This document shows positions 1 through 8,820 of a stretch of 64,000 bases of DNA, piece by piece. The notes beneath the pieces are model-generated. The model made no database searches. It worked only from the letters and a program-made list of their open reading frames with translations, and was not told the origin of the DNA. Location of the stretch: NCBI GenBank assembly GCA_903919975.1, contig CAIXKE010000057.1:30983-94982 (forward strand), given 5' to 3'. The translations under genes were made by a program, and so were the position numbers. Position 1 is the first letter of the stretch; every line of letters begins with the position of its first letter. Source of the stretch: Akkermansiaceae bacterium. Lineage in GTDB: Bacteria; Verrucomicrobiota; Verrucomicrobiia; Verrucomicrobiales; Akkermansiaceae.

Positions 1-871
1 TCGACCAGTAAAACAAAGCCCGCGCCGTCCGCCCGTTGCCATCCACAAACGGATGGTCATACGCGATCCAGAAATGCAACAGGATGGCCCGCAGCACCGG
101 ATGCATGAATCCATGCGTCCCCTGCTCGTTGGCGAAATCACATAACTTCTCGATCCGCCCGGGCAACAATGAATCAGCTGGCGGTGTATGTAACACCTCA
201 CCGCTCTCCTCATCCTCCACCCGCACATCGTCCGCCGCAGTCCGGAACTCGCCATCCCGCGCGGGACTCTGGAGCGTGCCCGCCGTGACTTCACGATGAA
301 TGCGCAAGATCAACTCGGGAGTCAGCGGGTGCTCTTTCAACTCCGCCAGCAACCGCATCGTGCGGTAATTGTTCATCACCATCCGCTCGTGCTCAGTGGC
401 GGGCGTCCGCTGACTGCGGATCATTTCCCGCGCCTCCGACCGCGTCACCACCGCCCCCTCCAGCTGGCTCGACGTCAGCGCTTCCTCGACCAGCGAATCA
501 AATTCATAACCGCTCGTTTCCTCCCTCACCATGGCACTGCCCGACGGGCCCGCACCAGAGCGCAAATCGATTTCCCGAAGCAGACCAAAGGCCTTCGAAG
601 TCAGGAAAAACGTGAACGCCTGCCCCTTGAGATCCACCAACGGAATCGGCTGCGAACGCATCGAACGCCCCATCCGGATCGCCGCCCATTGCTCTTCCTT
701 GGTCAAGCCGTCCTTGTCCGCAGCCCCATACCGGAACTCATCCCAATGCAAATAACACCCCGATTTTAAGGCATCCTGATGGCCATATTCCATAAAAACA
801 TCTACCGTCCCCTGCTGAATCACGCGATCCAGCAGCGGCTGCCAAGTAGGCGGTGATTGAGGGAATTTCAT
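1..871 (-). CDS. Fic family protein, autoinhibited class II, C-terminus cut by window edge
   Basis: Reading from the ATG at 869-871 the frame stays open to base 1, so at least 290 residues are visible. The Fic catalytic loop HPFVDGNGR lies at residues 273-281; His273 is the expected catalytic base and the glycine/asparagine loop binds the nucleotide phosphates. Fic enzymes usually transfer AMP from ATP to a hydroxyl of a target protein. An inhibitory-helix motif of the (S/T)xxxE(G/N) type, SSQLEG at residues 134-139 with Glu138, lies N-terminal to the Fic core, which defines class II (self-inhibited) Fic proteins. The N-terminal 100 residues resemble the N-terminal domain of larger Fic proteins. 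It was not listed as a closed frame because its stop lies outside the window. No separate antitoxin is visible; inhibition is probably intramolecular. The target is unknown. Confidence 0.88.
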   Translation of the reverse strand, partial: MKFPQSPPTWQPLLDRVIQQGTVDVFMEYGHQDALKSGCYLHWDEFRYGAADKDGLTKEEQWAAIRMGRSMRSQPIPLVDLKGQAFTFFLTSKAFGLLREIDLRSGAGPSGSAMVREETSGYEFDSLVEEALTSSQLEGAVVTRSEAREMIRSQRTPATEHERMVMNNYRTMRLLAELKEHPLTPELILRIHREVTAGTLQSPARDGEFRTAADDVRVEDEESGEVLHTPPADSLLPGRIEKLCDFANEQGTHGFMHPVLRAILLHFWIAYDHPFVDGNGRTARALFYWS

Positions 872-876
872 GATTT

Positions 877-960
877 ACTCCTAATTTCGCTAAAGCTAGG
901 AGCAAATTAGTCCATCACGCCCACAGATCAAACCTAATTCCTAATTTATGAATAATTAGG
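877..960. promoter_or_regulatory. Operator-like cluster of CTAATT elements upstream of the Fic gene
   Basis: The AT-rich stretch directly upstream of the Fic start holds five copies of CTAATT or its complement, at 881-886, 905-910, 934-939, 941-946 and 954-959. Two copies form a perfect 7-bp inverted repeat (CCTAATT/AATTAGG) spanning 940-960. A second imperfect dyad (CTCCTA/TAGGAG) lies at about 879-902. Density and position suggest the promoter/operator of the Fic gene, possibly an autoregulatory site, but no regulator is identified. Confidence 0.45.
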
Positions 961-986
961 AGAAAATCAGGAATCGTAGGATTCCA

Positions 987-1110
987 CCCGCAACCGCAAC
1001 CGCAACCGCAACCGCAACCGCAACAGCAACTGCAACTGCAACTGCAACTGCAACTGCAACCGCAACCGACATCCGCAACTGCATCCGCAACCGCATCCGC
1101 AACCGCAGCC
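987..1110. repeat. Hexanucleotide tandem array (CAACCG/CAACTG/ATCCGC variants)
   Basis: About 20 hexamers run in tandem: first a block of CAACCG, then CAACTG, then CAACCG again, and finally mixed ATCCGC/AACCGC units. The blocks differ by point changes, so the array looks like repeated slippage and expansion of one ancestor. On the minus strand it gives alternating small residues (Ala-Val or Gly-Cys), which are by-products of the repeat and not a credible gene. It lies about 120 bp upstream of the Fic start. Confidence 0.85.
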
Positions 1111-1142
1111 CATGACCCTTCGACGCTATCCACCTCACCTCC

Positions 1143-1182
1143 AAAATTAATTAGTTATTTAGCTAATTAACTAATTAATTTT
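1143..1182. repeat. Perfect 15-bp AT-rich inverted repeat with 10-nt spacer
   Basis: Bases 1143-1157 are the exact reverse complement of 1168-1182, with a spacer at 1158-1167 that itself contains AGCT. The arms contain only one G or C each, so this is not a typical intrinsic terminator. A regulator binding site, or a hairpin separating the Fic locus from typA, are both possible. Confidence 0.7.
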
Positions 1183-1519
1183 CCAAGATTTTGTTTGAAA
1201 ACCTCAGAAAGGCGGGAAGAAACGATCAAGACTCAGGAAAATGATCTGGACTCGGAAAAAACCGGCGAAAAATGACCGTTCCGCATGCCCATCAGTCGGG
1301 CATTCGGGGCAAATGGTTTCCTTTCCGGAATCACATCCAAGCGCAAGAAGAACGAAGGCCTATCGCGAAAACCGGCGGCTTTTTATTCGGTTTTGCGCGA
1401 TTTGAGCCATTTCCGCGCACAATCGCCAAATCAGGCCGAATCGCGCCTTGCCACCGGGGAAAAAACGGTGCATAGCCCCGCCCCCGTCCGCGTCGCAGGC
1501 GCTATTCCACTTATTTCCC
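1183..1519. other. Non-coding stretch upstream of typA
   Basis: No convincing gene, RNA or repeat was seen here. Short open frames exist but show no family resemblance and lie in the untranslated leader of typA. The typA promoter should lie in this stretch; no unambiguous -35/-10 pair was picked. Confidence 0.4.
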
Positions 1520-3364
1520 ATGTCCTTGAAAATCAGAAATCTCGCCATCATTGCCCACGTTGACCATGGGAAAACCACTCTTGTAGACCAACTCCTCCAA
1601 GCCGGCGGCACGTATCGCGAAAACCAAGCCACGCAGGAACGCGCGATGGACTCGATGGACCTCGAAAGGGAAAAAGGCATCACCATCAAGGCCAAAAACA
1701 CCGCCATTCTCTGGAATGGCTACACCATCAACATCGTCGACACCCCAGGCCACGCCGATTTCGGCGCCGAGGTGGAGCGCGTGATGAAAATGGTCGATGG
1801 CGTGTTGCTCGTCGTCGATGCCTCCGGTGGCCCGCAGGCGCAAACCCGCTTCGTATTGCGCAAGGCGATGCAGGAAGGCCTCAAGCCGATCGTCGTCATC
1901 AACAAAATCGACCGCCCGCTTGCCGATCCACTCAAGGTGCATGACCAAGTGCTCGAGCTGTTCCTCGACTTGGACGCCGACGAAGAACAATTCAACGCCC
2001 CGTTCTGTTATGGTTCCGCCCGCGACGGCTATTTCATGAATCATCCGGACGACGAGCGGAAAGACTGCATTCCCCTGCTCGAAAAAATCGTTAAATTCAT
2101 CCCCGAGCCCAAGGCCGATCCAGCCGCGCCGTTTCACATGCTCGTCTCTAACATCGAGTGGGACGACTACGTCGGCCGCGTCGCTATCGGCAAAGTGCTC
2201 GGCGGCAGCGTGACCAAGGGCGACACCATTTGGCTGCTCCGCAAAGACGGCACCAAGCAACAATCGAAGGTGATGAAAACCTTCACCTACTCCGGCCTCG
2301 CCACCGCCGACTCCGAAGGTTGCGGCGCAGGCGGTATCGTCGGCATCGCTGCCGGCATTGAAAATATCGACATCGGCGAAACCCTCGCCGCCAGCAGCGA
2401 TATGGAGGCCTTGCCCTTCGTCGCCATTGATCCGCCGACTGTTTCGATGCAGTTTTCTATCAACGACGGTCCGCTGGCCGGCAAGGAAGGCAAACACGTC
2501 ACCTCGCGCGCCATTCGTGACCGCCTGATGCGCGAGTTGAAGACTAACATCTCCATCACCGTGGAGGACACCGATCTCTCCGGCGTCTTCAATGTTTCCG
2601 CCCGCGGAGCCATGCAGATCGCCGTGCTCGTCGAGCAAATGCGCCGCGAAGGATTCGAAGTACTCGTTTCCCGTCCGGTGGTAATTTACCGCCGCGATGA
2701 CGCCGGCAAGTTGCTTGAGCCGTTCGAAACCCTCTACGTCGAGGCTCCCGGCGATTACACCCAAGGCATCCTCAAGATCCTCATGAACCGCAAGGGCCTG
2801 ATGGAACACATGGACACCGAGCCCTCCGGCCGCACCTTCATTCAAGCCCTCATTCCGACCCGCGGACTGATTGGTTTTGAAACCGAGTTGGTCAACCTGA
2901 CATCTGGCCATGGCATCATGAGCCACTTGTTCAAGGAATACGCGCCACACGCCGGTGAAATCCAAAACCGCACCACCGGCACGCTCGTTTCGATGGATTC
3001 CGGCACTGCCACTCCATACTCGCTGCAATTGCTCGAAGACCGCGGCACCCTGTTTGTCGCTCCCGGCGATGCGGTCTATGGCGGCATGCTGATTGGTGAA
3101 AATCCACGTATCGGCGATCTTCCGGTCAATCCAGTCAAGGAAAAGCACCTCGACAACATGCGCTCGGCCGGCAAGGACAAAACCTCCAAGCTCACGCCTG
3201 CCATTCGCTTCTCGCTGGAACGCGCCATCGAATACATCGATGCCGACGAACTCGTCGAAGCAACACCGAAGAACATCCGTCTCCGCAAGCGCATCCTCGA
3301 CGCCAGCGCCCGCAAGCGTTCGCAAAAAGGCCTCACTGGAGAAGATCGCAGCGCTCGCGGGTGA
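1520..3364 (+). CDS. typA: Ribosome-associated translational GTPase TypA/BipA
   Basis: The 614-residue product is the expected size for TypA/BipA, an EF-G-like GTPase that binds ribosomes and helps 50S assembly and stress adaptation. The N-terminus shows all GTPase signatures: [10 protein letters not shown] (P-loop, residues ~11-20), the switch region with the EREKGITI motif, DTPGHADF (G3) and NKID (G4). EF-G-like domains II, III and V and the TypA-specific C-terminal domain follow, ending in a basic tail. The start at 1520 was chosen because the homologous protein begins [19 protein letters not shown]; the frame stays open 24 codons upstream but that part has no family similarity. It appears monocistronic. 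Confidence 0.97.
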   Translation: MSLKIRNLAIIAHVDHGKTTLVDQLLQAGGTYRENQATQERAMDSMDLEREKGITIKAKNTAILWNGYTINIVDTPGHADFGAEVERVMKMVDGVLLVVDASGGPQAQTRFVLRKAMQEGLKPIVVINKIDRPLADPLKVHDQVLELFLDLDADEEQFNAPFCYGSARDGYFMNHPDDERKDCIPLLEKIVKFIPEPKADPAAPFHMLVSNIEWDDYVGRVAIGKVLGGSVTKGDTIWLLRKDGTKQQSKVMKTFTYSGLATADSEGCGAGGIVGIAAGIENIDIGETLAASSDMEALPFVAIDPPTVSMQFSINDGPLAGKEGKHVTSRAIRDRLMRELKTNISITVEDTDLSGVFNVSARGAMQIAVLVEQMRREGFEVLVSRPVVIYRRDDAGKLLEPFETLYVEAPGDYTQGILKILMNRKGLMEHMDTEPSGRTFIQALIPTRGLIGFETELVNLTSGHGIMSHLFKEYAPHAGEIQNRTTGTLVSMDSGTATPYSLQLLEDRGTLFVAPGDAVYGGMLIGENPRIGDLPVNPVKEKHLDNMRSAGKDKTSKLTPAIRFSLERAIEYIDADELVEATPKNIRLRKRILDASARKRSQKGLTGEDRSARG

Positions 3365-3606
3365 TCTGCCCGCAAGGAGGGGCGATGCATGATCGCCCGG
3401 ACCATGAGGTGGCAATGAAAAGTGCTTCACTCATCTCATTGGCTTTTCATGGACATCGGCGGACAGATTCCGCCGCTCCTTGATGTGCTTCACTTGCCCA
3501 TCTCGCTGGAAAAACACTCGATCTGCCCTCCGACGCATTTTCAACAGACAGATTGCGCTCGTGGAGGTTTTAAGCGACAAGACGTCCAGCCTTCCGAGAT
3601 TTTCCC
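3365..3606. other. Intergenic with stem-loop downstream of typA
   Basis: A perfect hairpin lies at 3380-3398 (7-bp arms GGGCGAT/ATCGCCC, 5-nt loop), preceded by a smaller GC-rich dyad overlapping the typA stop (3356-3372). There is no T-run, so an intrinsic terminator is uncertain. The rest of the stretch up to the GspE start shows no gene; the short frame at 3422-3610 has no recognisable product. Confidence 0.4.
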
Positions 3607-5322
3607 ATGACCCAGCTTCTGATCGAACCCGCCCGCCGAACCGGATGCGAGGATATCCCCGCGCTCACCGAGGTGCTGCTTGCCGCCGCCCAGCGCCAGC
3701 GCTCACCCATCGATGACGTGCTTGATGCGGGAGTGGTGGACGAGGAACGCTACATGCGGGAATTGGCGCATGACCTCGGACTGGAGTGGCTGGAAAGCAT
3801 TCCAATGCCGGAAGTCCCCTTGCCGCTGCGCGAAGCATGCGGCCCGCGAATCGCGCTGCGCCATCGCTTGCTGCCCGTCGCCATCACCGGTGAGGGCGAT
3901 CACAAACGGCTGAAACTCGCGACGTTTGACCCCTTCAACCTCGTGGCCCGCCAAGCGGCGGCGCAGGAACTCGCGTTGCCCATCGATTGGTGCATGGCCT
4001 CGCGCAAGCGTCTGCACGAAGCGCTCCGCCGGCTATACGGCGTCGGCGCGGATACCTTCGAACAAATCCTGGAAGGCCGGGATTTTGATTACGACCAAAT
4101 CGAATCGGGTGAAGACGAGGCCAACATCATCGACCAAGACGATGACGAAGAGGCCAGCGTCGTGAAATTCGTCAATCAGATCATCCGCGAAGCGCTCGAC
4201 CAACGGGCAACCGATATTCACGTCGAGCCGCTCAGCACGAATCTGCGCATCCGCTACCGAATCGATGGTCGCCTGATCGAAATCGCCGTGCCGGAAAATA
4301 TCAAGGCGCTGCAAAGCTCGGTGATCGCCCGTTTGAAAATCATGGCCCGTCTCGACATCGCCGAGCGCCGGGTGCCGCAGGACGGCCGGATCAACCTCCA
4401 GTTTGAGGGCCAAACAATCGACGTCCGGGTGGCCACCGTGCCCACCGTGGAAGGTGAGAGCGTCTCGCTGCGTCTCCTCAACCAAGAGAAATTCAATCTC
4501 GCGAAACTCCAAATGGAGCCCTTCGTGCAGCGCAAAATCGAGCAACTGCTGCATTTGCCCAACGGCATCATTCTGATCACTGGCCCCACCGGATCCGGAA
4601 AATCGACCAGCCTCTACTCCTTCCTCAGCGAGGTGAACAGCCCGGAACGGCGGATCGTCACCGTCGAGGATCCGGTGGAAAACAAGCTGGTCGGAGTGAT
4701 GCAAATCGCGGTCAAGTCCGAGATCGGCCTGACCTTCGCCACCGCGTTGCGATCGATCCTCCGGGCTGACCCTAACATTGTGATGATCGGGGAAATCCGG
4801 GACTTGGAGACGGCGGAGATCGCCATCCGCGCCTCGCTCACCGGCCACTTGGTCTTCTCCACACTGCACACCAACGACGCCATGGGCGGTATCAGCCGAC
4901 TCGTCGATATGGGCGTGGAACCGTTCCTCGTTTCCGCCGCCGTGCGCGCCTTCCTCGCCCAACGCTTGGTTAGAAAACTCTGCCCGCACTGCAAAACACC
5001 GCGTGAAATCACCGATCAAGACAAGATCGGACTCGGCATCCCGCTCGACATCCCGGGCAAACCCTACGCCGCGAATGGCTGCGATCGCTGCCGTGGCACC
5101 GGATTCTCCGGACGTCTCGCAATTTACGAAGTGGTGCTGGTCACCCCCGCGATGCAGGAACTCGTCGCCCACAGTGCGCAAGCCCCGAAACTGCGCGAGC
5201 AAGCATTCCGCGATGGCTACGTGCCGATGCGGACCTACGGTTGGTATAAGGCAATGCAAGGCGTCACCACTATCGAAGAAGTCATTTCCGTCACCTCCTC
5301 CGACATCGGCGGCGGCGAATAA
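3607..5322 (+). CDS. GspE/PilB-type secretion ATPase (first locus)
   Basis: This 571-residue cytoplasmic AAA-like ATPase powers pseudopilus or pilus assembly in type II secretion/type IV pilus-type machines. Residues ~1-150 form the GspE N-terminal domain. Then come the conserved DIHVEP segment, the Walker A loop GPTGSGKST (residues 326-334), the Asp box and Walker B region (VMIGEIRDLETAE) and the His box (STLHTND). Near the C-terminus a zinc-binding pair, CPHC (459-462) and CDRC (492-495), matches the four-cysteine metal site of GspE/PilB. The next gene, 44 bp downstream, encodes the matching platform protein. Sequence alone does not tell whether the machine secretes proteins or builds a pilus. 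Confidence 0.93.
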   Translation: MTQLLIEPARRTGCEDIPALTEVLLAAAQRQRSPIDDVLDAGVVDEERYMRELAHDLGLEWLESIPMPEVPLPLREACGPRIALRHRLLPVAITGEGDHKRLKLATFDPFNLVARQAAAQELALPIDWCMASRKRLHEALRRLYGVGADTFEQILEGRDFDYDQIESGEDEANIIDQDDDEEASVVKFVNQIIREALDQRATDIHVEPLSTNLRIRYRIDGRLIEIAVPENIKALQSSVIARLKIMARLDIAERRVPQDGRINLQFEGQTIDVRVATVPTVEGESVSLRLLNQEKFNLAKLQMEPFVQRKIEQLLHLPNGIILITGPTGSGKSTSLYSFLSEVNSPERRIVTVEDPVENKLVGVMQIAVKSEIGLTFATALRSILRADPNIVMIGEIRDLETAEIAIRASLTGHLVFSTLHTNDAMGGISRLVDMGVEPFLVSAAVRAFLAQRLVRKLCPHCKTPREITDQDKIGLGIPLDIPGKPYAANGCDRCRGTGFSGRLAIYEVVLVTPAMQELVAHSAQAPKLREQAFRDGYVPMRTYGWYKAMQGVTTIEEVISVTSSDIGGGE

Positions 5323-5366
5323 ATTTCAGATTTTCAGCATTCTAGCTTTTCAGTTTTTACTCAACA

Positions 5367-6653
5367 ATGCCCGTTTTCGCCTACAAAGCTCTCTCCTCCA
5401 ACGGCGCCGTCACCACCGGCGAGATTGATGCGGCCGATCGACCGGAGGCCCTCCGGATGTTAGATCGCAGGGGCTTGCAACCGGTCAATCTCAAGGAAAG
5501 CACATCGCCCATGCGCGCAGCCCGCAAACCTGCGGACAAGGACAAAACCGAGGATTCCCTGAGGCAAAAAACCAAGGCCGGGACCAAGGAAGACATCATC
5601 CCCGAGGGCCCAATCAAACTGAAACGGGCGGAGGTCGTGCTCTTCACCGAGGAACTCTCGGACATGCTCAGCGCCGGCCTCCAGCTTGAGCCGGCTTTAA
5701 AATCGATGGAAAACCGTCAGGAGCTCGGCAATCTTAAGGCGGTTTCGTTCAAGATCCGGCAGATTGTCCGCGATGGCGTGAACTTCTCCGTCGCCCTGAA
5801 AAAAGTGAGTCCAAGTTTCGGTTCTCTCTATTGTTCGCTTGCCGCGGCGGGCGAGGCCTCCGGCGCGCTCGATACGATTTTAAAGCGGCAGGCGCATTAC
5901 CTCAAGACGCTCGCTGATTTGCAGGCTCGGCTGGTGCTCGCGATGATTTATCCCGCTTTCCTGGTACTCGCCGGCATTGGCGTATCGATCGTTTTCGTCA
6001 CCACCCTCATCCCCCAGCTCACGAAACTCATCGAGAGCACGCCGGGCGGCAAAATCCCGTTAGGCGCTGCCATCCTAATCGCCATTTCGGAATTCCTCAG
6101 CAAATGGTGGATCGTGATTCTGCTCACCCTCGTCGCCGCGGCGATTTTCTTCAAGGCGTGGCGTGACAACGAGGCGAACAAGCCGGCGTGGGACCGGATG
6201 AAACTCCAGCTACCGCTGATCGGCCGGGTGATCACCAGTCGGTTTTACGTCCAATTCCTAGAAACCATGGCCAATTTGGTAGGCAACGGCCTACCCCTGC
6301 TCCGCGCACTGGAACTCTCACGCGATGCCACCCCGAATCGCTTGCTGCGCAGCCATCTCGATCAAGTCATCGATCAAGTCGGCGACGGTCGGTCGTTCTC
6401 CAAGGCGCTGATCCGCAATGGTTCTTTCCCGCCCTTGCTCATCGACATGATTTCCGTAGGTGAACAAACCGGAAAAATCGACCAATCCTTGAGGCGCGCA
6501 GCCGAGCGCTATGACAAGGAACTCGACAAAGATTTGCAGCGTATCATGGCGCTCATCATGCCCACCGTGCTCGTCATCATGGCTGGCCTGATCGGCACCA
6601 TGGCCTATTTGATGATCACCGCGATCTTCCAAACGATCAAAAATCTCGGCTAA
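5367..6653 (+). CDS. GspF/PilC-type inner-membrane platform protein (first locus)
   Basis: The 428-residue protein starts with the typical GspF opening (MPVFAYKALSSNGAVTTGEI) and contains two T2SSF repeats, at roughly residues 90-215 and 290-415, each ending near hydrophobic segments; the membrane helices lie at about 190-220, 245-265 and 395-425. A charged linker at 55-85 (rich in Lys, Asp and Glu) separates the N-terminal domain from the first repeat. Platform proteins sit in the inner membrane and couple the ATPase to pseudopilin extraction. It lies 44 bp after the ATPase gene, so the two are probably cotranscribed. Confidence 0.93.
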   Translation: MPVFAYKALSSNGAVTTGEIDAADRPEALRMLDRRGLQPVNLKESTSPMRAARKPADKDKTEDSLRQKTKAGTKEDIIPEGPIKLKRAEVVLFTEELSDMLSAGLQLEPALKSMENRQELGNLKAVSFKIRQIVRDGVNFSVALKKVSPSFGSLYCSLAAAGEASGALDTILKRQAHYLKTLADLQARLVLAMIYPAFLVLAGIGVSIVFVTTLIPQLTKLIESTPGGKIPLGAAILIAISEFLSKWWIVILLTLVAAAIFFKAWRDNEANKPAWDRMKLQLPLIGRVITSRFYVQFLETMANLVGNGLPLLRALELSRDATPNRLLRSHLDQVIDQVGDGRSFSKALIRNGSFPPLLIDMISVGEQTGKIDQSLRRAAERYDKELDKDLQRIMALIMPTVLVIMAGLIGTMAYLMITAIFQTIKNLG

Positions 6654-6691
6654 GGTAGGGCGAATCCGGCCCGGTCCGCACACTTTAGCTT

Positions 6692-6868
6692 AGAGCCTGT
6701 CTTAAAAATGGCAGGGACCGATCCTCCGGGCGGTCCGGCGAATGGAAGGAGGACGCGGGCGACCATGAAAATGCTTGAAAAACAACTCATGGCCGATCGT
6801 TCATACCACATTCTCGCGGACCGCCCGGAGGTTCGGTCCCTGCCTTCAGCAATATTAAGACATCCTCT
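6692..6868. repeat. MITE/REP-like element with long inverted-repeat arms
   Basis: Inner arms at 6710-6737 and 6817-6844 pair over 28 bp with one mismatch; outer arms at 6692-6705 and 6855-6868 pair at 12 of 14 positions. The 79-bp centre is unpaired and non-coding. The 7-bp word CTTAGAG occurs at both edges (6689-6695 and 6867-6873), as a target duplication would, although it partly overlaps the arms. The element sits between two convergent genes. It could be a small non-autonomous mobile element, a REP-type palindrome or a bidirectional transcription stop. Confidence 0.65.
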
Positions 6869-6955
6869 TAGAGGGTGAAAAGAGAACGGCTCCGCGCGAA
6901 GCCATCTTCCCAAATAACCCATAAACCATAACTCTTAACCTATAACTCATTCCCG

Positions 6956-7954
6956 CTATCCCCCCGGTGTCGGTGCCGCTGCGGGGGCTATCGGTTTCCA
7001 CTCGCGGGTGACGAAAAGTTTGACACTGCCCTGAATGCGCCCGGCAAGGCCGCCATTGCCGCCGGATTTAAACGTCTGGATGGTATCAAGTTCCTCTTTG
7101 AGAATCACCGGATAGATGAGCGAAAGCCAGAGCTTGCCGGATTGGATACTGACTTCCTCATCGGTTAGGTTTCCTGAGAAATCCGGGAAATCCTTCCGGG
7201 TGTAATCGCCGGTGACGGAAAAAACGCCGCAGGGTTGGCCACGCACCGCATCAATCGCTTCTAATTTGAGATGAAGCGATCCCTTGGCGTTGCCCGAGAG
7301 CAACATGGATAGAGCGTTGCCGGTGACATCGAGTTCGTCGCCGATCTTGATCCGGCTTTTGGCAAACCACAGCGAGCGGGGAGCGAGGGCGCTTTCGATC
7401 AACAACTCGTCGAGCACGGGCGTGACTTGGGCGGCCAGGACGGCGGAATGAAAATCGGTGCGCTCACCGATTTTCCAGGTCTTGCCGGATTTTGTAAAGG
7501 TGACGGGCTTGGTGGACGGCGGCGTCTGCGTGAAGGGATCGGCGATTTTTTGAGGCTCCGCTTTCGGGTCGGTCGAAGGAACCTTAAATGCGATATCTTT
7601 GAGCGTATAGCGGACTTGATTGTCGGTTCGTTCGAATTGGCTGACGGAGGTGTGCTCGCCCTTGATGACATCCATGCGCTTTTCGATGGCGGATGTTTGA
7701 GTAAGGCGGACCGACATTTCCCGGCGGCGGGTGATCTTGACTTCAAGGTGCGACGGGAATGGAAGATCCTTGCGAAAAACGAACCCTTCCGGCGACTGAT
7801 CGACGAGTTTTTGGAATTCATCATCCGCTTTGGCGGATTTGGCGGCGATTTGACCTTTTACCGTCGATTTAGCCTGGTTGATCAGGCTCTTTGCCTTGTC
7901 GCAGGCGACTAGGGAGAGCGCCAGCAACGGCAGGATGGGAATGAGTAATTTCAT
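6956..7954 (-). CDS. Predicted lipoprotein of unknown function
   Basis: The 332-residue product begins with a lipoprotein signal peptide (MKLLIPILPLLALSLVAC; lipobox LVAC with the lipidated Cys at residue 18), so it is anchored in a membrane facing the periplasm or surface. The mature part starts with a short Lys/Ala-rich helix and continues as a mixed alpha/beta domain without a family I recognise. Its start is only 4 bp from the end of cysE on the same strand, so it is likely cotranscribed with it, though no functional link is evident. The C-terminus ends in an Ala/Pro tail. Confidence 0.75.
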   Translation of the reverse strand: MKLLIPILPLLALSLVACDKAKSLINQAKSTVKGQIAAKSAKADDEFQKLVDQSPEGFVFRKDLPFPSHLEVKITRRREMSVRLTQTSAIEKRMDVIKGEHTSVSQFERTDNQVRYTLKDIAFKVPSTDPKAEPQKIADPFTQTPPSTKPVTFTKSGKTWKIGERTDFHSAVLAAQVTPVLDELLIESALAPRSLWFAKSRIKIGDELDVTGNALSMLLSGNAKGSLHLKLEAIDAVRGQPCGVFSVTGDYTRKDFPDFSGNLTDEEVSIQSGKLWLSLIYPVILKEELDTIQTFKSGGNGGLAGRIQGSVKLFVTREWKPIAPAAAPTPGG

Positions 7955-7958
7955 GGAA

Positions 7959-8783
7959 TTACGGGTTTTTACGGCACTCGAGTTTTTGATTCATTTCGAT
8001 GGCTGGGTTTTCCTCACCGAGTTGTCCGACGACCACGGCTGGCACGCCGGCGACGGTGGTGTGGGGCGGCACGTCATTCAGGACAACGCTGCCCGCGCCA
8101 ACTTTAGCTCCTGTGCCAATCTCGACACGGCCTAAAATTTTCGCGCCCGCGCCAAGCAAGACGCCGGAGCGGATGATCGGGTGGCGATCGCCGGTTTCCT
8201 TGCCGGTTCCGCCGAGCGTGACTTCATGCAGGATGGAAACATTGTCCTCGATGATGGCGGTTTCCCCGACGACAAAGGAGGTGGCGTGATCCAGCAAAAT
8301 GCCGCAACCGATGCGGGCGGCCGGGTGGATATCCACGGCGAAGGCCTCGCTGGCGACGCTCTGCAAGTAGAGTGCAAGCCAGCGTCGGCCATCCAACCAG
8401 AGTTGGTGGGAAATCCGATAGGTGGATAGAGCGAGGAAGCCCTTGAAGAAAAGCAGCGGCTCCAACAGCGAAAAGCAGGCGGGGTCGCGCTCGAACATCG
8501 CCATCAGATCACGCATCGCCCGGTGGACGATGATCGGGTTCGCCTCAAAAACGCCGCAGAGTAAGGGCTCCATGGTGGCGCGCGGCATATCTTCGCGGCT
8601 CAGGCGGCGGGCAAGGCGGGCTCCCAAGGCGGCGGCGGGCGACGAGCGCGAGAGGATCACATCATCGACCAAATGGCCGAGCTCTGGTTCCTCGGAAACC
8701 AACCGGGCAGCCTCCGCACGCAGGGTTTCCCAGACTTTCTGGATATCGGCGGATTTTCCTGCGCAGAGCGATTCCGCATTCAT
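7959..8783 (-). CDS. cysE: Serine O-acetyltransferase
   Basis: CysE makes O-acetylserine from serine and acetyl-CoA, the first committed step of cysteine synthesis. The N-terminal helical domain (VWETLRAEAARLVSEEP) aligns with the start of enterobacterial CysE, and the C-terminal half is a left-handed beta-helix with the typical segments DIHPAARIGCGILLDH, LHEVTLGGTGK and a hexapeptide tail ending AGVPAVVVG. The 8783 start leaves about a dozen residues before the conserved region. An ATG at 8822 would add 13 residues but its codon overlaps the start of the divergent Rrf2 gene, so the shorter form is preferred. The neighbouring Rrf2 regulator fits control by cysteine status. Confidence 0.92.
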   Translation of the reverse strand: MNAESLCAGKSADIQKVWETLRAEAARLVSEEPELGHLVDDVILSRSSPAAALGARLARRLSREDMPRATMEPLLCGVFEANPIIVHRAMRDLMAMFERDPACFSLLEPLLFFKGFLALSTYRISHQLWLDGRRWLALYLQSVASEAFAVDIHPAARIGCGILLDHATSFVVGETAIIEDNVSILHEVTLGGTGKETGDRHPIIRSGVLLGAGAKILGRVEIGTGAKVGAGSVVLNDVPPHTTVAGVPAVVVGQLGEENPAIEMNQKLECRKNP

Positions 8784-8820
8784 GCTCGCCGAGCGGGTTC
8801 CGTGTTGTTGGGGTTGGTTC

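Noticed and set aside
915..1144. Two minus-strand frames over the hexamer array, giving Gly-Cys or Ala-Val repeats
   Set aside because: They consist almost only of translated hexamers and have no start context or homology.
1183..1519. Riboswitch or tRNA upstream of typA
   Set aside because: No cloverleaf or conserved aptamer core was recognised.
1511..3430. 639-residue minus-strand frame opposite typA
   Set aside because: It is antisense to a well-supported TypA and arises from the biased codon use of that gene.
4033..5259. 408-residue minus-strand frame opposite the GspE gene
   Set aside because: Shadow of the ATPase gene; no own motifs.
8422..8820. N-terminal extension of the Rrf2 frame up to 8422
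   Set aside because: It is antisense to cysE; Rrf2 homology starts exactly at the ATG at 8821.
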